Below, one piece after another: positions 32,961-38,200 of a stretch of DNA of 38,200 nt (the stretch's first letter is position 1; the number at the start of each line of letters is the position of its first letter). The notes below the pieces were generated by a model. It did not search any database. It was not told the DNA's origin and saw nothing but the letters and a program-made list of their open reading frames with translations. The DNA lies in NCBI GenBank assembly GCA_947564645.1, contig CANOCU010000033.1:1-38200 (forward strand), written 5' to 3'. Source of the stretch: an uncultured Lachnospiraceae bacterium. Lineage in GTDB: Bacteria > Bacillota > Clostridia > Lachnospirales > Lachnospiraceae. Made by a program: the position numbers and the translations under genes.

Positions 32961-33515
32961 TTATGGATTCGCGCAGCTGCGCATAAAAAGCGCGGTTCCG
33001 GATTCCATCTCATCCGGATACAACAAGATCAGCTTTTGCTTCAAAAACGGGCCAAGCGCCTGCCGAAGTCTTTCCTTGTCCTCATCCGGAATCTGATAAA
33101 ACGTCTCTTTGTCCGGTGTTAAGAGCAGGATCAGCTTACTTCTGGCCTGAAACTTTTTCAGGTATTCCATGATCCTGACCACTGCTTTCCCCTGACGGTG
33201 CCCGTCTGCTGCCGCTTCCTGCTCATAATCGTCAAAAAAAATTCCCATCTGGACATACGCCGACGCAACCGGCTGTGTACGAATCTCTTCCTTCCCCCAC
33301 AGAACCATATTCAGCCGTACATTTCGAAATACTTCGCTCTGCTTCTTACAGGAGGTTACCACATCCGCACACAGCTGCCTTATTGTCTCCCGGTCAAATG
33401 CACAGTCCACGACCATCGCCATCTCCAGAATGCCGCCACGGTAGTTCCCCTGCACATGCAGGACTCTTTCGATCTGCTGATGCAATTGTAGATTTCTAAC
33501 CGGTGTCAGGGACAT
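32961..33515 (-). CDS. Conserved hypothetical protein
   Basis: 184 residues, no signal peptide or membrane helix. Alternating hydrophobic strands and helices (LEMAMVVDCAF, VRLNMVLWG, RSKLILLLTPD, KQKLILLYPDEM) suggest a Rossmann-like alpha/beta fold, possibly von Willebrand A-like, but the metal site motif D-x-S-x-S is absent. Start 33515 has GAGGCGG. Lies 98 bases after pcrA and upstream of the small acidic protein, all on one strand; a functional link to the helicase is not shown. The frame contains the perfect palindrome GCGCAGCTGCGC near its end. I do not recognise the family. Confidence 0.7.
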   Translation of the reverse strand: MSLTPVRNLQLHQQIERVLHVQGNYRGGILEMAMVVDCAFDRETIRQLCADVVTSCKKQSEVFRNVRLNMVLWGKEEIRTQPVASAYVQMGIFFDDYEQEAAADGHRQGKAVVRIMEYLKKFQARSKLILLLTPDKETFYQIPDEDKERLRQALGPFLKQKLILLYPDEMESGTALFMRSCANP

Positions 33516-33613
33516 TGCCGCACCGCCTCTCTGTCATTCTGCTCCTAAAACCTGCACCGGACGGCCGCTGCCGCTCTTTTTGACATAACCGTCTGCTGCC
33601 GGCCGTCAGGCTG

Positions 33614-36076
33614 TTATATCTTCTTCAATTTTGCAAAGCCCGCATACATGATCTTCTGCCCGGCCTCGTCAAATACGACTGTTACCTGGGAATCTCTCGG
33701 CCCCGGCTCTATCCTCATGACCGTTCCTTCCCCGTATCGCATATGCCGTACCCGGTCCCCCGTGCCATACTCCAGGGCTCTGCTGCCGGCCGGTTCTATG
33801 GAGACCGCTCCGGCTCCCTGCGTCGCCCGGGTAATGTAAGGTTGGTTCTCCGTAGCAGTACGCTTCGGACGGACAACTGCCTTCGGTCTTATCCCCATGC
33901 CGGCCGCTGCTTTTCGGGTGCCTTCGCTGCTCAGAGATTTTTCGAGTGAAAAATCCCGTCCGAAAGACATGCCCGTGCCCTTCGGTTTATCAAAAACATC
34001 ATCCGGCACGCGGCGATACGGCGATTCCTCCTCGAAGCTGCGGGTTTCAAAGTATTTCGTCTCAAAGGGCTTCGCTTTAAAAAAGCTCCTCTCGCGGGAA
34101 TCATCCTCATAAGCCTGATGCTCCTGGCGCTTCGGCTGCGGTATGCTGTTATCCAAGAGCTGCGGCGGAATCTCCCTCACAAAACGGCTGACCGGATTAT
34201 ACTGCGTCTCCCCTCTGATCATACGCTGTCTGGCATACGTGATCGTCAGATCATCTTTCGCCCTGGTGATTCCTACGTAGGCGAGCCGCCTCTCCTCCTC
34301 GATATCCATCGGATCATCCGACATGATCGTCATATAGCTCGGGAAGATACCGTCCTCCAGACCGGCCAGATAGATATGTGGAAATTCCAGCCCTTTGGCA
34401 GAATGCAGCGTCATCAGAAGCACTCTGTTGTCCCCCTCCCCCACCTTATCGATATCGGCAACCAACGCCACCTCCTCCAAAAATTCACTCAGAGTCGGTT
34501 CGTCGTGCGTCTCTTCATAAGACACCACCTTACTGATCAGCTCATCGATATTCTCGATTCGGTCAGCGGCATCCTCCTCATCGGACTCCTCCAGTTCTTT
34601 CACATACCCCGTCGTCTCCAGAATATCCCTGAGCAGTTCTTCCAGACTGTAAAACTCCTGTTTACTGCGAAAAGTCTGTATCATCGTGACAAAAGGTTTC
34701 AGCTTGGATGCACTCCTGCCGATCGTCATGATCTGATCCGCCTCTTTTAACGCATCATAGAAGCTGATCTGTCTGCTGTCCGCATACTCCTGTACCCGCA
34801 CAATGGTAGTCATACCAATGCCGCGCTTCGGAATATTGATGATACGCTTCACTGCCACATCATCCCGGCCGTTATCGATGGTCTTCAAATAAGCCAGAAT
34901 ATCCTTGATCTCCCGTCTGGCATAGAAATTGACGCCGCCGATCACGTCATATGGGATTCCTTCCATAATAAACTTCTCTTCCAGCAGACGCGCCTGTGCG
35001 TTGGTACGGTACAAAACCGCGCAATCGCCATATTCCGCCATACCATTTCTTGTCTTCGCCGCCACATCGCCGGCTATGTACTCCGCCTCCTCATAAGCCG
35101 TGTCAAATTGTCTGAGGTGAATGCGGTTTCCTTCTTTCTTCTCTGTCCAAAGCGCCTTGTCCTTACGTCCTGTATTATTTTTGATCACGGCATTTGCCGC
35201 ATCCAGAACCACCTGCGTAGACCGGTAATTCTGCTCCAACTTGATCACACAGGCCTCCGGATATACTTTCTCGAAATCCAGAATGTTACGAATATTGGCC
35301 CCCCGGAACTTATAGATCGACTGATCGTCGTCACCTACCACACACAGATTACGGTACTTATCTGCAAGCAGCCGTATCAGTTCAAACTGTGCCGTATTGG
35401 TATCCTGATACTCGTCCACCATGATGTAGCGGAATCTCTCCTGGTAATTGTTCAGTACCTGCGCATCCGCCTTAAACAGTTCCACCGTCTTCATGATCAG
35501 ATCATCGAAATCCAGGGCGTTATTTTTGCGAAGCACCGCCTGATATTCCTTATAAGCCTGCGCGATCTTGCCTGCATGATAATCATAATTGGCGGCTGCC
35601 TGCATCTCATATTGCAGCGGATCGATCAATTCGTCCTTCGCCGAAGAGATAGCGTTCATGATCGTCCGCTCCTTCAGCGTCTTTGTATCGATCTGCAGCT
35701 TCTTACAGATTTCTTTCATTACGCCCTTCTGATCGTCCGTATCATAAATCGTAAAATTATTGTCATAACCGATCCTGTCAATATATCTGCGCAGTATTCT
35801 CACGCAGGTGGAATGAAACGTAGAGACCCAGATCTGCTCCGCGCCAAAACCGACGATCCTGTCCACACGCTCGCGCATTTCTCCCGCCGCCTTATTGGTA
35901 AACGTGATCGCCATGATCTGGTAAGGGTTGACTCCCTCCTGATCGATCAGATAAGCAACCCGGTGTGTCAGTACCCTGGTCTTTCCCGATCCGGCTCCTG
36001 CCAGGATCAAAACCGGACCCTGAGTCTGCATGACCGCCTGCTTTTGTCTTTCGTTTAAGGTATCATATATACTCAT
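33614..36076 (-). CDS. pcrA: ATP-dependent DNA helicase PcrA/UvrD
   Basis: 820-residue SF1A helicase. Walker A AGAGSGKT at 26-33, motif II VDEYQDTN, motif III GDDDQSIYKFRGA, motif IV QNYRST, motif V TLHSAKGLEF, motif VI YVGITRAKDDL. The last ~60 residues form the Tudor-like domain (GDRVRHMRYGEGTVMRIEPG ... IMYAGFAKLKKI), which in PcrA binds RNA polymerase; the stretch between (~645-750) is a variable linker. Unwinds DNA 3' to 5' in repair and displacement of RecA and polymerase. Start 36076 with AAGGGA; 17 bases downstream of the SPFH gene, so probably cotranscribed. Confidence 0.95.
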   Translation of the reverse strand: MSIYDTLNERQKQAVMQTQGPVLILAGAGSGKTRVLTHRVAYLIDQEGVNPYQIMAITFTNKAAGEMRERVDRIVGFGAEQIWVSTFHSTCVRILRRYIDRIGYDNNFTIYDTDDQKGVMKEICKKLQIDTKTLKERTIMNAISSAKDELIDPLQYEMQAAANYDYHAGKIAQAYKEYQAVLRKNNALDFDDLIMKTVELFKADAQVLNNYQERFRYIMVDEYQDTNTAQFELIRLLADKYRNLCVVGDDDQSIYKFRGANIRNILDFEKVYPEACVIKLEQNYRSTQVVLDAANAVIKNNTGRKDKALWTEKKEGNRIHLRQFDTAYEEAEYIAGDVAAKTRNGMAEYGDCAVLYRTNAQARLLEEKFIMEGIPYDVIGGVNFYARREIKDILAYLKTIDNGRDDVAVKRIINIPKRGIGMTTIVRVQEYADSRQISFYDALKEADQIMTIGRSASKLKPFVTMIQTFRSKQEFYSLEELLRDILETTGYVKELEESDEEDAADRIENIDELISKVVSYEETHDEPTLSEFLEEVALVADIDKVGEGDNRVLLMTLHSAKGLEFPHIYLAGLEDGIFPSYMTIMSDDPMDIEEERRLAYVGITRAKDDLTITYARQRMIRGETQYNPVSRFVREIPPQLLDNSIPQPKRQEHQAYEDDSRERSFFKAKPFETKYFETRSFEEESPYRRVPDDVFDKPKGTGMSFGRDFSLEKSLSSEGTRKAAAGMGIRPKAVVRPKRTATENQPYITRATQGAGAVSIEPAGSRALEYGTGDRVRHMRYGEGTVMRIEPGPRDSQVTVVFDEAGQKIMYAGFAKLKKI

Positions 36077-36093
36077 GCTTTTTGTATCCCTTG

Positions 36094-37065
36094 CTACTCC
36101 ATCAGTTTATTCCCGCAATTACCGCAGAATTTGGAACCGTTCGTCGGTGTGCCGCAGTTCGGACAAAACTTCGGTCCGACTCCGTTTCCACTGGCTGCTG
36201 TGGGTTGTGCAGCTGCGCCGCCGCCAAAGTTCATCTGATTTACCATCTGCTGTCCGATCGCCATTCCCATCTGCAGGCCGACCATATCCGATGCCATCCC
36301 GGTTCCATGTCCGCCCTTCGCCATGCTGTCGGCAGCCGCCATCTGCGTATACCTGCCCATATCTCCCACCATGGACTGCGCCGCCGCTTTCTCCTGCATC
36401 CGCTTGATCTCCTCCGGATAAGAGAAACTTTCGATCGTAAAATCGGAAATACCGATTCCCAGCTTACGCATATCCTGATCCAGATCCGCTTCGATTCCGC
36501 CTGCTATACTGCGGGCGTCTGCCTGCAGGTTGAACATATCCCTGCCCTCTTTGCTGATCCAGCTCATCAGCAGCTGATCCAGACTGGCGACGATACGCGC
36601 CTTCACGTCTTCCACCGTATATTTCTGCTGCACTCCTGCCAGTCTCTCGATCAATACGCCATGCTCCACCACCCGGCAGTTAAAAGTCCCGAAGGCACGG
36701 ATCGGCATACCGCCCGGCAGCCCTTTAGCCTGCAGGTTGATGGCATTCTTCGTTCCCCACTTCACTAGCAGTTCCTTCGTATTGATAAAAAGAACCTCCG
36801 CACGGAGAGGTGTATTAAATCCGAATCTGAAACTCTTTAACGTTGTCAGAAAGGGGATAATATCCGACTCGATATCATAATCGCCATCTTCCTCAAAGAT
36901 GCCTTCCACCCTGCCGTTATACAAAAAGACCGCATCCTGGCCCGGACGTATGATCAGCCTGGATCCTTTCTTGATCTCCTGGCTCTGCCATTTATAAAAG
37001 ATAACCCCTTCCTCACTCTCGTTCCACTCTACCAGATTGGAAAACTGGTTCTTCAAAAATCCCAT
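36094..37065 (-). CDS. SPFH-domain protein with C-terminal zinc ribbon (YdjI-like)
   Basis: 323 residues. SPFH/band-7-like domain over about 20-215 (GSRLIIRPGQDAVFLYNG; LSRYQ-type core absent; KARIVASLDQLLMSWI), helical region rich in Met/Gly/Ala (~230-285), then a zinc ribbon with Cys301, Cys304, Cys314, Cys317 (CPNCGTP, CGNCG). No membrane helix. Related to B. subtilis YdjI, linked to the membrane-stress protein YdjG/H group; exact role unknown. Start 37065 has AAAGGAGGAG. A promoter (TTGTGA-18-TATACT) is seen upstream. Confidence 0.85.
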   Translation of the reverse strand: MGFLKNQFSNLVEWNESEEGVIFYKWQSQEIKKGSRLIIRPGQDAVFLYNGRVEGIFEEDGDYDIESDIIPFLTTLKSFRFGFNTPLRAEVLFINTKELLVKWGTKNAINLQAKGLPGGMPIRAFGTFNCRVVEHGVLIERLAGVQQKYTVEDVKARIVASLDQLLMSWISKEGRDMFNLQADARSIAGGIEADLDQDMRKLGIGISDFTIESFSYPEEIKRMQEKAAAQSMVGDMGRYTQMAAADSMAKGGHGTGMASDMVGLQMGMAIGQQMVNQMNFGGGAAAQPTAASGNGVGPKFCPNCGTPTNGSKFCGNCGNKLME

Positions 37066-37132
37066 TGTACTCCTCCTTTTCCTGTACCTGAAATCACTTT
37101 ACTGCCATAAAGCAACGGCCAAACGTAGCATC

Positions 37133-37162
37133 AGTATATCACAGGTTTCGATATCTTCACAA
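37133..37162 (-). promoter_or_regulatory. Promoter upstream of the SPFH-pcrA group
   Basis: Minus strand TTGTGA (37157-37162), 18-base spacer, TATACT (37133-37138), about 70 bases upstream of the SPFH start. Confidence 0.65.
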
Positions 37163-37200
37163 GATTTTTCCATATGGTTCTACAGAATCGGAAATCTGTA

Positions 37201-38085
37201 CTATCGTACTCCGACCACGATCCCTGCAATGATGATCCCCGCACATACCATCTTATGCGCAGTGTCCTTTTCCTGAAACAAATATCTTCCGGCCAGAATA
37301 GTCACCACACAACCGGCCTGTTTGAGCAGCGTCATCACCGTGATCCGGCTGCCCGGCATACCATTGGCAATAAAAAGCGACCTGTCTGCAATCACAAACA
37401 GAATACTCAGCATCCATATCCACTTATTGCCTACTGCACTCCTCATATGAACCGGTGTCCGTGTAAAAATAATGTACAGCAGATAAAATAAGACAAGGAA
37501 GAGCATATACCAGAACTGCAGCTGAGAACTGTTGATCTCCCTCATCAGCAGTTTGTCTAATAAGCCTGACAGCGCATTGAACATGCAGGAGGCAAATGCC
37601 ATGACAACATACAGACTTCTCACACTTTGTTCTCCCCGGACCGCCCCGGTTTCATGATCCGCCGCCCGCTTCCAGGACCTCTGCGGCCTGTACTTTAACA
37701 ACAATAGCCCCGTGGACACAAACAAAAGTCCCGCAATCTGATAGCCGCTCAACACCTCGTGCATCACAATGACACCAAGCAGTGTGGCGAACATCACCCT
37801 GGAAAGGTCCAACACTCCGTAAAGGCTGATCGGCATTCTTTTGATCGCCGTAAAACTGAACATCCATGCCAGAAAGATAACAAAAGACTTTAATGCTATA
37901 TAGAAATAGAATCTGGTTTCCAATCCCATCGCATTCTTTATATCCGGCAGCACGATCACAAATGAAAGCAATGTGTACATAAATAACACTTCTATCGTAG
38001 AATTTTTCTCCAGGGCCTTCTTTTTCAGGATTTCCCTGCAGCCTTTCAGTATTCCATATAATAAAACAAGCAGTACCCACAACAT
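37201..38085 (-). CDS. EamA/DMT-family transporter
   Basis: 294 residues with about ten membrane helices in two repeats (first EamA repeat from MLWVLLVLLYGILKG to VLSGYQIAGLLFVSTGLLLL; second from LYVVMAFASCMFNALSGLLD to AHKMVCAGIIIAGIVVGV). A drug/metabolite-superfamily exporter or importer of unknown substrate. Start 38085 (MLWVLL) is preferred because earlier in-frame ATGs would lie in or next to the tRNA; the ribosome site (TTGGAAAAA) is weak. Divergent from the tRNA-Gly gene. Confidence 0.82.
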   Translation of the reverse strand: MLWVLLVLLYGILKGCREILKKKALEKNSTIEVLFMYTLLSFVIVLPDIKNAMGLETRFYFYIALKSFVIFLAWMFSFTAIKRMPISLYGVLDLSRVMFATLLGVIVMHEVLSGYQIAGLLFVSTGLLLLKYRPQRSWKRAADHETGAVRGEQSVRSLYVVMAFASCMFNALSGLLDKLLMREINSSQLQFWYMLFLVLFYLLYIIFTRTPVHMRSAVGNKWIWMLSILFVIADRSLFIANGMPGSRITVMTLLKQAGCVVTILAGRYLFQEKDTAHKMVCAGIIIAGIVVGVR

Positions 38086-38147
38086 TTTTTTTATTTTTCC
38101 AATCTTTTGCTTTTCTTTTTGGTCATTTGCTGTTATAATAGTCGTAT

Positions 38148-38200
38148 GCGGATATAGTTCATCGGTAGAACGCCAGCTTCCCAAGCTGGAGAGGCGGGTT
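38148..38200 (+). tRNA. tRNA-Gly(CCC), cut by the window end
   Basis: Acceptor arm GCGGATA, T-A, D-arm GTTC/ATCGGTA/GAAC, anticodon stem CCAGC/GCTGG enclosing loop TTCCCAA with anticodon CCC, and the start of the variable and T arms (AGAGG CGGGTT). The 3' third lies beyond the window. A TATAAT sequence (38134-38139) on the plus strand, nine bases upstream, is a likely -10. Confidence 0.9.

Noticed and set aside
35108-36058. 316-codon plus-strand frame opposite pcrA
   Set aside because: Antisense shadow of helicase motifs; no ribosome site or family signature.
1-38200. CRISPR array, rRNA genes, prophage or complete insertion sequence
   Set aside because: No regularly spaced identical repeats, rRNA signature or intact transposase were seen on reading both strands.

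Overview
The window looks like a chromosomal piece of a Lachnospiraceae-type Clostridia bacterium with moderate-to-high GC. The evidence is the mix of families: a YesM/YesN-type two-component system with an LplB-type ABC importer, AraC regulators, a PD-(D/E)XK (Rpn-like) transposase remnant, a DUF234-type ATPase, an SPFH/zinc-ribbon protein, and strong GGAGG ribosome sites. Almost every gene lies on the minus strand; the plus-strand genes are the SOD, the TetR regulator, the transposase remnant and a tRNA cut by the window end.

Region 1 (1-972) holds a 5'-truncated, frameshifted PD-(D/E)XK transposase and a hairpin that probably ends the convergent glycosidase operon.

Region 2 (973-22429) is a glycan-utilisation locus of about 21 kb, read right to left: AraC activator, GPH-type sugar transporter, a large alpha/beta-hydrolase (tannase-like triad) with a PKD domain, GH78 alpha-L-rhamnosidase, solute-binding lipoprotein, two ABC permeases, sensor kinase, YesN-like response regulator, GH2, GH106-like enzyme and a DUF5060/DUF5605 glycosidase. 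The enzymes point to a rhamnose-rich, possibly acylated plant glycan or glycoside. The sensor kinase and the GH78 gene are each broken by what looks like loss of one base in a short G/C run. The response regulator ends in a G10 run. These may be true inactivation or consensus errors.

Region 3 (22357-27493) is a patchwork of small defence/stress genes and gene relics: a 77-bp collapsed relic of the neighbouring ATPase gene, a Cu/Zn superoxide dismutase-like gene, the intact ATPase with a clear promoter and tandem operator repeats, a divergent MATE exporter/TetR pair, and a scar in which a second copy of the AraC-regulated promoter is joined to the last codons of an AraC gene and its small downstream partner.

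Region 4 (27494-38200) is mostly conserved: a 1093-residue secreted transglutaminase-like surface protein with a consensus promoter and palindrome, an RlmD-type 23S rRNA methyltransferase, a small acidic membrane protein, an unknown protein, PcrA helicase, SPFH protein, an EamA-type transporter and a partial tRNA-Gly(CCC).

The most interesting non-coding signals are two sets of paired regulatory sequences found by hand alignment. One is a 35-bp element shared by the GH2 and AraC promoters (31/35 identical). The other is a 100-bp gap-free promoter match (about 67 percent) between the sugar-transporter promoter and the scar at 27265-27364.
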